Origin: JAWLCA01 sp041687395
GTDB lineage: Bacteria; Pseudomonadota; Alphaproteobacteria; Rhodobacterales; Rhodobacteraceae
Length of the DNA: 64,000 nucleotides
Assembly: GCA_041687395.1 (NCBI GenBank)
Contig: JAWLCA010000023.1
Span: forward strand, 1 to 64,000
Reading direction: 5' to 3'
In this document: positions 32,469 to 41,437 of the stretch, one piece after another
Layout: the number at the start of each line of letters is the position of its first letter
Numbering within the stretch: position 1 is the stretch's first letter
The notes under the pieces: generated by a model
Database searches by the model: none
What the model was told of the DNA's origin: nothing
What the model saw: the letters and a program-made list of their open reading frames with translations, nothing else
Position numbers and translations under genes: made by a program

Positions 32469-33677
32469 ATGGAAACGATCACACGGCCTGCGGACCGCTA
32501 TTCGCCGCTCTACTTCCTTGCCTCTGTTGGCGCGGGCGGGCTGACCGTCAGCTTCTTCATGTGGCTCATGTTCTGGGTGCCGCACCCTGGACAGAGCGTT
32601 CCTGTTTTCGAGGATATCGCCCGTGCCGCTGCGACCGGGTCGCCGGCGATGATCGGGATGATTGCAGCGGCGGTTGCCGGCATCGCGGTTTTTGCGTTCC
32701 TCAATCTGCGTTCTCTGGTGTGGAACATCCGTGAATTGCGCCACTGGACCGGTAGCGAAGGTCACACGAAACTGGCCACCACGAACGCCGAGACGCAGCT
32801 TCTGACGCTGCCGCTGGCGCTGGCGATGAGCGTCAATGTCGGCTTCGTCCTTGGCCTTGTCTTCGTGCCGGGGCTGTGGGGAATCGTGGAATACCTGTTC
32901 CCACTGGCAATGATCGCGTTCCTGGCGATCGGGGCTCTGGCGCTGCGGATGATCGGGCGCTTTGTCGGTCGCGTCCTGACCGAGGGTGGCTTCAACTGTG
33001 CCGCGAACAACAGTTTCGCCCAGATGCTGCCGGCCTTTGCGCTGGCGATGGTGGGCGTCGGGCTGGCGGCACCGGCGGCGATGTCGGGATCGGTGGCGAT
33101 CAGCGGGATCTCGATCGTGCTGTCCACATTCTTCTTCATGGCCTCTGCCCTGATCGCCGTGGTTGCCCTGATCCTTGGCCTGCGCTCCATGATGGAAAAC
33201 GGGGCGAACATCGAAACCGCGCCCACGCTGATGATCGTGATGCCGTTGCTGACTGTGCTGGGCATCCTGCTGCTGCGGCAAAGCCACGGGTTGCATGTTC
33301 ACTTCGACAGCCATGCCGCACCGGGCGAAATGCTGACGATGCTGACGCGGTTGCTGTCGGTGCAGGTGCTGTTTGGGCTCTTCGGCCTCACGATCCTGGC
33401 ACGGCAGGGCTATGCCAAGCGGTTCCTGTTCGGGGCCGAGAATTCGCCGGGCGCCTACGCGCTGGTCTGCCCGGGTGTCGGTCTGGCCGTGATGATGCAG
33501 TTCTGGCTGAACAAGGGTCTGGTCGAGGCGGGACTGTTGGCCAAGTTCGGTGCCGCCTACTGGGGGATCTCGGCGCTGGCGCTGGCGTCGCAGTTCGCGA
33601 TGGTCTGGCTGGTGCTGCACCTGAATCGTCGTCACTTTGGCGTCGCCCCCACGGCGGCAGCGGTTCCAGCAGAATAA
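32469..33677 (+). CDS. Multi-pass membrane protein, possibly TsoY-like
   Basis: A 402-residue protein with about ten hydrophobic helices. It begins with METITRPADRYSPLYFLASVG and a GGLTVSFFMWLMFWVPHPG segment. A second block (FGLFGLTILARQGY) and a histidine-containing loop (HGLHVHFDSHAAP) are visible. The overall look resembles the TsoY-type (seleno)protein family or the TDT/SLAC1-like transporters. I recall the similarity only from pattern and cannot confirm it. No in-frame TGA is apparent. The start at 32469 follows GAGGAGGGTGTC. A strong terminator follows at 33701-33725, so it is monocistronic. Confidence 0.65.
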   Translation: METITRPADRYSPLYFLASVGAGGLTVSFFMWLMFWVPHPGQSVPVFEDIARAAATGSPAMIGMIAAAVAGIAVFAFLNLRSLVWNIRELRHWTGSEGHTKLATTNAETQLLTLPLALAMSVNVGFVLGLVFVPGLWGIVEYLFPLAMIAFLAIGALALRMIGRFVGRVLTEGGFNCAANNSFAQMLPAFALAMVGVGLAAPAAMSGSVAISGISIVLSTFFFMASALIAVVALILGLRSMMENGANIETAPTLMIVMPLLTVLGILLLRQSHGLHVHFDSHAAPGEMLTMLTRLLSVQVLFGLFGLTILARQGYAKRFLFGAENSPGAYALVCPGVGLAVMMQFWLNKGLVEAGLLAKFGAAYWGISALALASQFAMVWLVLHLNRRHFGVAPTAAAVPAE

Positions 33678-33700
33678 GCGGCTGCAAAGGGACGGCGAAG

Positions 33701-33725
33701 GGGCGGGCCAGTGGCCCGCCCTTTT
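33701..33725 (+). terminator. Rho-independent terminator
   Basis: GGGCGGGCC and GGCCCGCCC form a perfect 9-bp GC-rich stem with a 3-nt loop (AGT), followed by TTTT. It lies 23 nt after the membrane protein stop and 71 nt before the FadH-like gene. Confidence 0.85.
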
Positions 33726-33795
33726 CGAGTCTGACGCCGCGTCCGGGGTGACACGGCCAACGGTTCCGCGCATCGTGGTGGCCATGGAGGGACCG

Positions 33796-35802
33796 ATGAG
33801 CACCTATCCGCACCTGTTCCAGCCGCTGGACCTTGGCCATGTCACCCTGCCGAACCGGGTGCTGATGGGGTCCATGCACACCGGGCTGGAGGAGACCGGC
33901 GATTGGGACCGTGTCGCGACCTTTTACGCCGAACGTGCCCGCGGTGGCGTCGCCCTGATCGTCACCGGCGGCATGGCCCCGAACGCCGAGGGCGGGGTCT
34001 TTCCCGGCGCCGCTGGCCTGTTTACCAATACCGACATCGCCAACCACCGCATCGTGACGGATCGGGTGCACGACGCTGGCGGGCGGATCGCGATGCAGAT
34101 CCTGCATGCGGGCCGGTATGCCTATGGCAAGGACTGCGTCGCGCCATCCGCCATCAAGTCCCCGATCTCTCCGTTCCCGCCGCGCGAGTTGGACGAGGAC
34201 GGCATCGAGAAGCAGATCGCTGACATCGTCACGGCCGCCGAGCGCGCCCGCATGGCTGGGTATGACGGGGTCGAGGTGATGGGGTCCGAGGGCTATTTCC
34301 TCAATCAGTTCCTCGTCCGGCACACCAACCGGCGCACCGACCGCTGGGGCGGCGTCTATGAGAACCGGATGCGCCTGCCGGTCGAAGTCGTGCGGCGCGT
34401 CCGCGCGGCGGTGGGACCGGATTTCATCCTGATCTACCGGATCAGCCTGATCGACCTGATTCCCGACGGTTCGACCTGGGACGAGGTGGTGACACTTGCA
34501 AAGGCCATCGAGGGCGCGGGCGCCACGCTGCTGAACACCGGCATCGGCTGGCACGAAGCACGCGTGCCCACCATCGCCACGTCCGTGCCCCGCGCGGCCT
34601 TTGCCTGGCTGACCCAGCGGCTGTGCCCCGAGGTCGGCATCCCGGTGATCGCCTGCAACCGGATCAACACGCCCGAGGTCGCCGAGGGCCTGCTGGCCGA
34701 GAGTTTTGCCGACATGGTGTCGATGGCGCGGCCCTTTCTGGCCGATGCCGATTTCGTCGCAAAGGCCGCTGAAGGCTGCGCTGACGAAATCGCACCTTGC
34801 ATCGCCTGCAACCAGGCCTGTCTGGATCACACATTTACCGGGCGGATGACCTCGTGCCTCGTCAACCCGCGCGCCTGCCATGAGACGGAACTGCGCTACG
34901 ACCCCGCGCCTGTGCCGAAGCGCGTGGCGGTGGTGGGCGCGGGGCCGGCCGGGCTGTCGGCAGCCCTGGTCGCGGCAGAGCGCGGGCACCGGGTGACGCT
35001 GTTCGACCGTGCGAACCGGATCGGCGGGCAGCTGAACCTCGCCCGCCGGATACCGGGGAAAGAGGAGTTCCACGGCCTCGTCGACTGGTACGAAACCATG
35101 ATCGCGCGACGCGGCATCGACCTGCGACTGGGTCACACCGTCGAGGCAGATGCCCTGACAGGCTTCGATGAGGTGATCGTCGCAACCGGCGTCATCCCGC
35201 GCGATCCGGGTATACCGGGGCAGGGCGGGCCGAACGTGCTGTCCTACATTGAGGTTCTGGAGGGCGCGCCGGCGGGCGACCGGGTTGCCATCGTGGGTGC
35301 GGGCGGCATCGGCTTCGACGTGGCGCAATTCCTGACCGGCGACGGCACCGCCGACCCGGCGCACTGGCGCCGCGAGTGGGGCGTGGGCGATCCCGCGACC
35401 GCCCCCGGCGGGCTGGCGCCCGAGGGGCCTCAGCCCACCCCGCCCGCGCGCCAGGTGACGCTGCTGCAGCGCCGGGCCGAACGGCCGGGCCGCCGGTTGG
35501 GCAAGACCACCGGCTGGATCCACCGCGCGCATCTGAAGATGAAGCGTGTGACCATGCTGGGCGGTGTGACCTACGACCGCATCGACGCCCTGGGCCTGCA
35601 CGTCACCATCGACGGCGCGCCGCGCCTGATCGCCGCCGATACCATCGTCCTGTGCGCGGGGCAGGAGCCGGAGCGCAGCCTTGCCGACGCCCTGGCCGCC
35701 CGTGGCGTAGCGGCGCATGTCATCGGTGGGGCGGATGTCGCCGCCGAACTGGACGCGAAACGCGCCATCGACCAGGGCGCACGATTGGCCGCCAGGCTCT
35801 AG
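33796..35802 (+). CDS. fadH: 2,4-dienoyl-CoA reductase-like NADH:flavin oxidoreductase
   Basis: A 668-residue modular flavoenzyme. The N-terminal OYE-like FMN barrel (1-330) contains MGSMHTGLEE and the conserved TNRRTDRWGG (177-186). A 4Fe-4S cluster uses Cys335, Cys338, Cys342 and Cys354. A C-terminal FAD/NAD(P) domain has the dinucleotide motif GAGPAG (381-386). This is the full layout of FadH and trimethylamine/dimethylglycine dehydrogenase relatives. The FadH role is reduction of 2,4-dienoyl-CoA during unsaturated fatty acid beta-oxidation; other OYE-type substrates remain possible. ATG 33796 follows GGAGGGACCG. The LysR gene lies 152 nt downstream. Confidence 0.87.
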   Translation: MSTYPHLFQPLDLGHVTLPNRVLMGSMHTGLEETGDWDRVATFYAERARGGVALIVTGGMAPNAEGGVFPGAAGLFTNTDIANHRIVTDRVHDAGGRIAMQILHAGRYAYGKDCVAPSAIKSPISPFPPRELDEDGIEKQIADIVTAAERARMAGYDGVEVMGSEGYFLNQFLVRHTNRRTDRWGGVYENRMRLPVEVVRRVRAAVGPDFILIYRISLIDLIPDGSTWDEVVTLAKAIEGAGATLLNTGIGWHEARVPTIATSVPRAAFAWLTQRLCPEVGIPVIACNRINTPEVAEGLLAESFADMVSMARPFLADADFVAKAAEGCADEIAPCIACNQACLDHTFTGRMTSCLVNPRACHETELRYDPAPVPKRVAVVGAGPAGLSAALVAAERGHRVTLFDRANRIGGQLNLARRIPGKEEFHGLVDWYETMIARRGIDLRLGHTVEADALTGFDEVIVATGVIPRDPGIPGQGGPNVLSYIEVLEGAPAGDRVAIVGAGGIGFDVAQFLTGDGTADPAHWRREWGVGDPATAPGGLAPEGPQPTPPARQVTLLQRRAERPGRRLGKTTGWIHRAHLKMKRVTMLGGVTYDRIDALGLHVTIDGAPRLIAADTIVLCAGQEPERSLADALAARGVAAHVIGGADVAAELDAKRAIDQGARLAARL

Positions 35803-35954
35803 CCCGACCGCTCTCCGCTGTGCCATATCCCGCCGATCCGGTTTCCCGGCGGCGAACGATTGCGCCTGCGTCCCGGTATTGTCCCCTCATGGCCGCATTC
35901 TTGCCGCAATTCGCCTCAAGTTTTCCAAAAATTGAATCAGGCGTCAGGGCTAGA

Positions 35955-36860
35955 ATGGACCGACTGACCGAGATGGAAGCCTTCGCCACCGTGGTGGACC
36001 AGGGCGGTTTCACCGATGCGGCGCGCAAGCTCGGCATCTCGAAATCGGCGGTGTCGAAGCACGTCGCCGCATTGGAGCAACGGCTGGGCGCGCGGCTTCT
36101 GAACCGCACCACCCGCCGCGTCAGCCCGACCGAGATCGGGCTGGCCTATTACGACCGCGCGCGCCGGGTGATCACCGATGCAGTGGAGGCCGATGCGCTG
36201 GTCGCCGCCATGCAGGCCGAGCCGTCGGGCCTGCTGCGCATCTCGGTCGCCACGGATTTCGGCGTCAACCTGCTCTCCCCGATCCTGGGCGACTTCCTGC
36301 AGGACTACCCCGAGATCACGGTGAACATGTCGCTCACCAACCGCTACGTCGAGTTGATTTCCGAAGGCTACGACATGGCGATCCGGCTGGGCGATCTGGA
36401 AGACAGCAGCCTGCGCGCCCGGCGCCTGACCGAGGCGACGATGAAGATGGTGGCCTCGCCCAGCTATTTCCAGCGCCACGGCCGGCCCGAAAAGATCGAC
36501 GATCTGACCGAGCACAAGCTTCTGCACTACACCACGCAGGCCAATGGCGCGGTGTGGCGGCTGACCGCACCCTCGGGCGAACGGCGGATGGTGCGCAACA
36601 CCGGATCGCTGACGGTGAACGACGGCCGGTCGCTACTTCACGCCGCCATCGCGGGGCTGGGCATCGCCTATCTGCCCAGCTTTCTTTATGCCGACGCGCT
36701 GAAGCGCGGCGAGGTCGAAGAGGCGATCCCCGGCCTGCCGCCCGAGCGGGTGGGAATTTACGCGGTCTATCCACCGGGCCGTTTCACCCAACCCAAGCTG
36801 CGCGCCTTCATCGATTTCCTGGCCGAGCGGTTCGAGGGCCGCGGCCCCGACGAGTGGTGA
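35955..36860 (+). CDS. LysR-family transcriptional regulator
   Basis: A 301-residue LTTR. The N-terminal winged helix-turn-helix (MDRLTEMEAFATVVDQGGF, recognition helix SKSAVSKHVAALEQRLG) is followed by the dimerisation linker and a periplasmic-binding-protein-like effector domain (SPIL...YEGYDMAIRLG; TVNDGRSLLHAAIAGLGIAYLP). It belongs to the large DmlR/AaeR-like branch. ATG 35955 is the family start; upstream in-frame codons overlap the fadH promoter-side region and are not conserved-looking. It is transcribed in the same direction as fadH, so it may or may not control it. Confidence 0.88.
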   Translation: MDRLTEMEAFATVVDQGGFTDAARKLGISKSAVSKHVAALEQRLGARLLNRTTRRVSPTEIGLAYYDRARRVITDAVEADALVAAMQAEPSGLLRISVATDFGVNLLSPILGDFLQDYPEITVNMSLTNRYVELISEGYDMAIRLGDLEDSSLRARRLTEATMKMVASPSYFQRHGRPEKIDDLTEHKLLHYTTQANGAVWRLTAPSGERRMVRNTGSLTVNDGRSLLHAAIAGLGIAYLPSFLYADALKRGEVEEAIPGLPPERVGIYAVYPPGRFTQPKLRAFIDFLAERFEGRGPDEW

Positions 36861-37766
36861 TCACTCCACTGCGGTCAGCACCACCTCCACCCGCCGGTTC
36901 AGGGCGCGCCCCTCTTCGGTGAGGTTCGAAGCGCGCGGGGCCAGGTAGCCCGCCCCGGCTGCCGCAAGCTGCGTGCGCGGCACACCGAATTGCGCCACCA
37001 GCCGCTCGACGACCGACGCCGCCCGGCGCTGCGACAGCGCGATGTTGCCCTCCAGCCCGCCCACGGAATCGGTGTGCCCCACCACCGTCACCCGGTGGCC
37101 GGGATTGGCGCGCAGATACTCGGCCAGCCGATCGAGCGAGGCGAAGGCACCCTCGCCCAGATCGGCCGCCCCCGTGGTGAAGGCCAGATCCTCCAGAACG
37201 AACGCGCCGCGGGCCGTAAAGGCCGCCGCCACCTCGGGCAGTGCCTCTGGCGCAGCTTCCGGGGCCACGGATTCAAGTGCCACGGGCTCGGCCGGGCCGA
37301 TTTGGGTCAGCTGCACATAGGCCAGGTCGCCGCCGCGGCTGACCAGCAGGCTCGCGGCCTCGTCGCCGCCGCGGGTGAATGCGGCGAAGCGGAAATCGCC
37401 CAGATCGACATGCATCGCGGGAGCGGGGATCACGTCGGTCGAAAAGCGGAAGTCGAACCCGCCGCAGGTCGGGGTTTCACACTCGAACATCAACTCATAG
37501 CCTTGGTCGATCAGCGCGGCGCGCAGCGGTTGCAGCACCGCCAGCGTCGGCACTCCGGGGGCGGTCAGCCGCCAGGCCGTCTGGCGCAGCGCGCCCTCCA
37601 TACGTCGGGTCGGAAGCGCGCCGTCGGACCAGGGGCCGGTGGGCAGGGCGTAGCTGGTCAGCGGCTCCAGCCGCTCTCCCGTCACCTCGGCCGGCGCAGG
37701 GAAGGGCAGGGACTGCGCCAGCGCGGGCATCGGCAGCAGCGCAAGTAGCAGCGCGCGCAGGATCAC
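36861..37766 (-). CDS. OmpA-family outer membrane/periplasmic protein
   Basis: A 301-residue protein with a signal peptide (ILRALLLALLPMPALAQS) and a C-terminal OmpA-like domain (about 180-301) carrying VVGHTDSVGG and NIALSQRRAASVVERL, which bind diaminopimelate in peptidoglycan. The N-terminal ~170 residues contain a DUF-like region with a cysteine pair (FECETPTCGGFDF) and are not recognised. It may tether the outer envelope to the wall. The first codon overlaps the stop of the upstream AhpD-like gene (37763-37766), making it the last gene of a four-gene minus-strand operon. Confidence 0.85.
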   Translation of the reverse strand: MILRALLLALLPMPALAQSLPFPAPAEVTGERLEPLTSYALPTGPWSDGALPTRRMEGALRQTAWRLTAPGVPTLAVLQPLRAALIDQGYELMFECETPTCGGFDFRFSTDVIPAPAMHVDLGDFRFAAFTRGGDEAASLLVSRGGDLAYVQLTQIGPAEPVALESVAPEAAPEALPEVAAAFTARGAFVLEDLAFTTGAADLGEGAFASLDRLAEYLRANPGHRVTVVGHTDSVGGLEGNIALSQRRAASVVERLVAQFGVPRTQLAAAGAGYLAPRASNLTEEGRALNRRVEVVLTAVE

Positions 37767-38329
37767 CGATGCTGACCGTGGTAATCCGCGTTGGGCCGCA
37801 TCCCCACGGCCGAGGCGAGCCGGTTCGACATGTTGAAGAACCCGGTCACCGTGGCGATGTCCCAGATGTCGCGGTCGGAAAAGCCCGCCGCGCGCAGCGC
37901 CTGCCGGTCATCCTCCACCACCGTATGGCTTTCCTTCGTCACGTTCTCGGCAAAGGTCAGCATCGCCACCTGGCGCGACGACAGATCGGCCGCGCGCCAG
38001 TTCATCACCATCGCCTCGCCCAGCGCCGGGTCGCCGGACAGCCCCCGCACCGCCGCCCCGTGGGCGACCTGACAGTACCAGCAGCGGTTGATGGACGACA
38101 CGACCACCGCGATCATCTCGCGATCCAGCTTCGACAGGCCTGACTCGGCCAGCATCACGTCGTTGTAGAACGCGGTGAAGGCATTCAGCTTCTCGATGTC
38201 GAAGGCGTGCGCCCGCAGCACGTTCGGGACCATGCCCAGCTTTTCGTCGCAGGCGCGGAAGTATTTCGCCGTCGCCTCCGGCAACGGATCGACGGGCGGC
38301 AGGTTCAGGGCGGTGGGGCTGTCTGTCAT
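37763..38329 (-). CDS. Peroxidase-related (AhpD/carboxymuconolactone decarboxylase-like) protein
   Basis: A 188-residue all-helical protein of the CMD/AhpD family. It carries the redox motif SSINRCWYCQVAHG with Cys83, Cys86 and His90, the CxxCxxxH of AhpD-like alkylhydroperoxidases, and the EMIAVVVS helix before it. It probably reduces peroxides with a thiol donor. It is coupled at both ends: its ATG overlaps the stop of the GNAT gene and its stop overlaps the OmpA-like ATG. Confidence 0.87.
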   Translation of the reverse strand: MTDSPTALNLPPVDPLPEATAKYFRACDEKLGMVPNVLRAHAFDIEKLNAFTAFYNDVMLAESGLSKLDREMIAVVVSSINRCWYCQVAHGAAVRGLSGDPALGEAMVMNWRAADLSSRQVAMLTFAENVTKESHTVVEDDRQALRAAGFSDRDIWDIATVTGFFNMSNRLASAVGMRPNADYHGQHR

Positions 38330-39027
38330 GCGTCGGCTCCTTTTGCGCGGTAATGGTAGCGGCCAGCCTCGTGCATCCCAAGGGTTTCGTACAGCGCGCG
38401 CGCCGGTCTGTTCGCCTCGGTCACGGCCAGCGCCAGCCAGTCAGCGCCCTGATCCCGTGCCCAACAGGCCGCACCCTGCATCATGTAGCGTGCGACCCCC
38501 ATGCGGCGAAAGCCGGGCACCACTTCCAGCGCATGAACCATCGCGATGGAGCGGTGCAAGGCCACGAAGGCGGTGGCCGCGGCGCGGTCCTTGATCCGGC
38601 CCAGAAGTGCCGTCTTGGGCCCCGCCGCCCGCTCCATCACCGCCACCCGCGCCGGGCCGATGCCCGCATCCGCCCAAAGCCGCCGCTGCATCGCAAGCGG
38701 CGGCCAGACCGGGATCGCGGTCAGATGTGGCGGCTGCACAGCCACCGGGGCGATGGGGGCAAGGTAAAGCACCGTGGGATCGACGACGCGAAAGCCCGCC
38801 TGTGCCAGCAATGTATCCAGTGCCTCCTGCCCCGCGCGCACCATCACGAGGCCCCCCGCAGTCGCCAGATCGGCCGCTGTCACCGGCCCGTCGGACGTGG
38901 CCGCGCTGACCCGCTTACCGCCGCCTGCGCCGTCGCGCAGGGTCCATGGCCCCACCCGGTGCCGCGATGCCGGGGGCCAGGTTGCCTCCAGCGCCGCGAA
39001 AAGGTCCGGAAGGGTGGGCTCGTTCAA
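38326..39027 (-). CDS. GNAT-family acetyltransferase
   Basis: A 233-residue protein. The C-terminal GNAT domain has the acetyl-CoA-binding motif VPGFRRMGVARYMM (Q/RxxGxG/A equivalent) and the ending GMHEAGRYHYR. The N-terminal half begins LNEPTLPDLFAALEATWPP and looks like a second degenerate GNAT lobe. The TTG at 39027 is chosen because it overlaps the stop of the cinA-like gene (TTGA) and starts at the conserved-looking residues; an ATG at 39054 in the same frame is the alternative. The acceptor substrate is unknown. Confidence 0.78.
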   Translation of the reverse strand: MNEPTLPDLFAALEATWPPASRHRVGPWTLRDGAGGGKRVSAATSDGPVTAADLATAGGLVMVRAGQEALDTLLAQAGFRVVDPTVLYLAPIAPVAVQPPHLTAIPVWPPLAMQRRLWADAGIGPARVAVMERAAGPKTALLGRIKDRAAATAFVALHRSIAMVHALEVVPGFRRMGVARYMMQGAACWARDQGADWLALAVTEANRPARALYETLGMHEAGRYHYRAKGADA

Positions 39028-39755
39028 GCCAGCGCCTCGGGGAACAGCGCGCACAGCTTCATCATCGCCGCGTCCACCCGGCCCCGGTCGGTGCCCCGGA
39101 TCACGATGTTCGCGCCAAAGGCGCCGTCTTTCTGGAACGGGTAGGAGCCGAAGCTGAGATCCGCGAATTCCTCTGCGAGCGCGGTCAGCGGCCCGGCGAT
39201 CTCGCCCTCGCCGCGCGGGATGCGCAGGGTCTGGCTCAAGAGCGGCTCGCCCCCCGACAGCGTCGGCAGGACCGAGGCGACCATCGCCTGAAAGATCGTG
39301 GGCACCCCCGCCATCACGTGCACGTTGTCGATCGAAAACCCCGGCGCGGCCGAGATCGGGTTGTCGATCAGCGTCGCCCCCTCGGGGATGCGCGCCATCC
39401 TGAGCCGCGCCTCGTTCAGCTCCATCCCGGTCTTTTCGTAATGCGCCGCCAGAATCGCGCGGGCGTCGTCGCGAATGCCGCAGGGCAGGCCGAAGGCCGC
39501 CGCGACGGCTTCCGCTGTAATGTCGTCATGCGTCGGCCCGATGCCGCCGCTGGTGAAGACATGATCGTACGCGCCCCGCAGCGCGTTCACCGCCGCCACG
39601 ATCGCGGCGCGGTCGTCCGACACCACCCGCACCTCGCGCAGGTCGAACCCGCGATGGGTCAACTCGCCGGCGAGGTGATGCATGTTCGCATCCCGCGTGC
39701 GGCCCGACAGGATCTCGTCCCCGATGACCAGCATCGCAACGGTGGGGTTCGGCAT
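39024..39755 (-). CDS. CinA N-terminal/MoaB-like molybdopterin-binding domain protein
   Basis: A 243-residue protein with the MoCF_biosynth fold: VAMLVIGDEILSGRTRD at the N-terminus and FTSGGIGPTHDDITAEAVA in the middle, the standard CinA signature. It lacks the C-terminal PncC (NMN deamidase) domain of full-length CinA. Stand-alone forms of this domain are annotated as competence/damage-inducible protein A, and their activity is uncertain (ADP-ribose pyrophosphatase activity is known for CinA-type COG1058). It is the first gene of the tight minus-strand set and is divergent from sfsA with a 46-bp gap. Confidence 0.85.
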   Translation of the reverse strand: MPNPTVAMLVIGDEILSGRTRDANMHHLAGELTHRGFDLREVRVVSDDRAAIVAAVNALRGAYDHVFTSGGIGPTHDDITAEAVAAAFGLPCGIRDDARAILAAHYEKTGMELNEARLRMARIPEGATLIDNPISAAPGFSIDNVHVMAGVPTIFQAMVASVLPTLSGGEPLLSQTLRIPRGEGEIAGPLTALAEEFADLSFGSYPFQKDGAFGANIVIRGTDRGRVDAAMMKLCALFPEALA

Positions 39756-39801
39756 GGGCGGCTCCTTGATCCCGTGACTGCTCCCGTATAGGCCCGCCGC
39801 A

Positions 39802-40536
39802 ATGCGCTTTCAAACCCCCCTGATCCCGGCCCGGCTGATCCGGCGCTACAAGCGGTTCCTGGCCGACATGGTGCTGGACGACGGCACCGAAGTCACCGTC
39901 CACTGCCCCAATCCCGGCGCGATGCTGGGGCTGGCCGAACCGGGGATGCGCTGCTGGCTGGAAGCGGCCCCACCAGGCCGCAAGCTGCCCTACGGCTGGC
40001 GGCTGGTGGACCTGCCCGGCGGCCATATGGCGGGCATCGACACCTCAGTTCCCAACCGGATCATAGGCGCAGCCCTTCGCGCCCGCGCCATCCCCCAGCT
40101 TGCCGCCTACACGGAAATCCGCGCCGAGGTCCGCTACGGCACCAACAGCCGCGTCGATTTTCTCGCCACCGCCCCCGGCCTGCCCCCGGCTTATGTCGAG
40201 GTGAAGAACGTCCACCTGCGCCGCACCGGCGACTGGGCGGAGTTTCCCGATTGCGTCACCGCCCGTGGCGCGAAGCACCTCGCCGAACTTTCCGCGATGG
40301 TCGACCAAGGCGCCCGCGCGATCATGCTCTACCTCGTGCAGCGCACCGACTGCGCGGCCTTTCGCCTCGCCGCCGACCTCGACCCCGGCTATGCCCGCGC
40401 GTTCGACGCCGCGCGCGCCGCTGGCGTGGAAATGATCGCCCATTCCACGGGCATCAGCCCCGAATCCGTGGAATTCGGCGCCCCCCTGCCCATTGATCCT
40501 GCCCCGCAGGCCCCCGACCCTCTGGCAAAAGCCTGA
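39802..40536 (+). CDS. sfsA: SfsA-family DNA/RNA nuclease-like protein
   Basis: A 244-residue SfsA: RFLADMVLDDGTEVTVHCPNPGAM at the start, TNSRVDFLAT and YVEVKNVHLRR, with the PD-(D/E)xK-like acidic residues (VDF, EVKN). In E. coli SfsA was named for sugar fermentation stimulation; structural work points to an OB-fold domain plus a nuclease-like domain. Its function in alphaproteobacteria is not clear. It is followed by map on the same strand after 43 nt. Confidence 0.92.
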   Translation: MRFQTPLIPARLIRRYKRFLADMVLDDGTEVTVHCPNPGAMLGLAEPGMRCWLEAAPPGRKLPYGWRLVDLPGGHMAGIDTSVPNRIIGAALRARAIPQLAAYTEIRAEVRYGTNSRVDFLATAPGLPPAYVEVKNVHLRRTGDWAEFPDCVTARGAKHLAELSAMVDQGARAIMLYLVQRTDCAAFRLAADLDPGYARAFDAARAAGVEMIAHSTGISPESVEFGAPLPIDPAPQAPDPLAKA

Positions 40537-40579
40537 CCGACCCTCTATTTTGCGACACGGAACACGAAGGAACACGCGC

Positions 40580-41392
40580 GTGGACGACACACCAAGGGGC
40601 CGCGTCACCAAGGACGGCATCCGCCTGCACGAGCGTGCGGATTTCGTCGGCATGCACGCGGCCGGCCGCCTGGCCGCCCGGATTCTGGACGAGATCGCGC
40701 CGTTGGTCGAACCCGGCCAGACGACCGGAGAGATCGACCGCGTCATCACCGAAAAGGTCGAGGCGGCGGGCGCCAAATCCGCCACCATCGGCTATCGTGG
40801 CTACGAGCACGCGAGCTGCATCAGCGTGAACCACGTCGTCTGCCACGGCATCCCCGGCCAGAAGGTGCTGAAGGATGGCGACATCCTGAACATCGACGTC
40901 ACCGTGATCCTTGACGGCTGGTTCGGCGACACCAGCCGCATGTTCGTGGCCGGAACCCCCAACCGCAAGGCCGAGCGTCTGATCCAGGTCACCCACGACG
41001 CGCTGATGCTGGGAATCGAGGCGGTGAAGCCCGGCAACACCTTTGGCGACATCGGCCATGCGATCCAGGCCTTCGTCGAACGCGAACGGATGAGCGTGGT
41101 GCGCGACTTCTGCGGCCACGGCCTCGGCCGGGTCTTTCACGCGCCGCCCAACGTGCTGCACTACGGCCGCCCCGGCACCGGCCCGGTGCTGGAAGAGGGG
41201 ATGTTCTTCACCATCGAGCCGATGGTGAACCTCGGCCGCCCGGAAACCAAGGTGCTGGCCGACGACTGGACGGCGGTCACGCGCGACAAATCGCTCTCGG
41301 CCCAGTTCGAGCATTCCATCGGCGTCACCGCGACGGGGTACGAGATCTTCACCCTCTCGCCGGCGGGCAAGTTCCATCCGACCTGGGGCTGA
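40580..41392 (+). CDS. map: Type I methionine aminopeptidase
   Basis: A 270-residue dinuclear metalloprotease removing the initiator Met. Metal and catalytic residues are visible: His89 (VVCHGIPG), Asp106 and Asp117 (NIDVTVI, GDTSRMF), His180 (CGHGLGRVFH), Glu213 (TIEPMV) and Glu244 (QFEHSIGV). The start is GTG at 40580, preceded by GAAGGAAC. It follows sfsA with a short gap. Its stop codon (TGA) is directly followed, in the same reading frame, by the beginning of the next hydrolase gene. Confidence 0.95.
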   Translation: MDDTPRGRVTKDGIRLHERADFVGMHAAGRLAARILDEIAPLVEPGQTTGEIDRVITEKVEAAGAKSATIGYRGYEHASCISVNHVVCHGIPGQKVLKDGDILNIDVTVILDGWFGDTSRMFVAGTPNRKAERLIQVTHDALMLGIEAVKPGNTFGDIGHAIQAFVERERMSVVRDFCGHGLGRVFHAPPNVLHYGRPGTGPVLEEGMFFTIEPMVNLGRPETKVLADDWTAVTRDKSLSAQFEHSIGVTATGYEIFTLSPAGKFHPTWG

Positions 41393-41437
41393 CCGATCCG
41401 CGCGCTGGTCACCCTGCTGGCCGTCCTCGCCATCGCG

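Noticed and set aside
33388..35826. Long open frame antisense to the FadH-like gene
   Set aside because: Same composition effect; the sense product has all expected domains.
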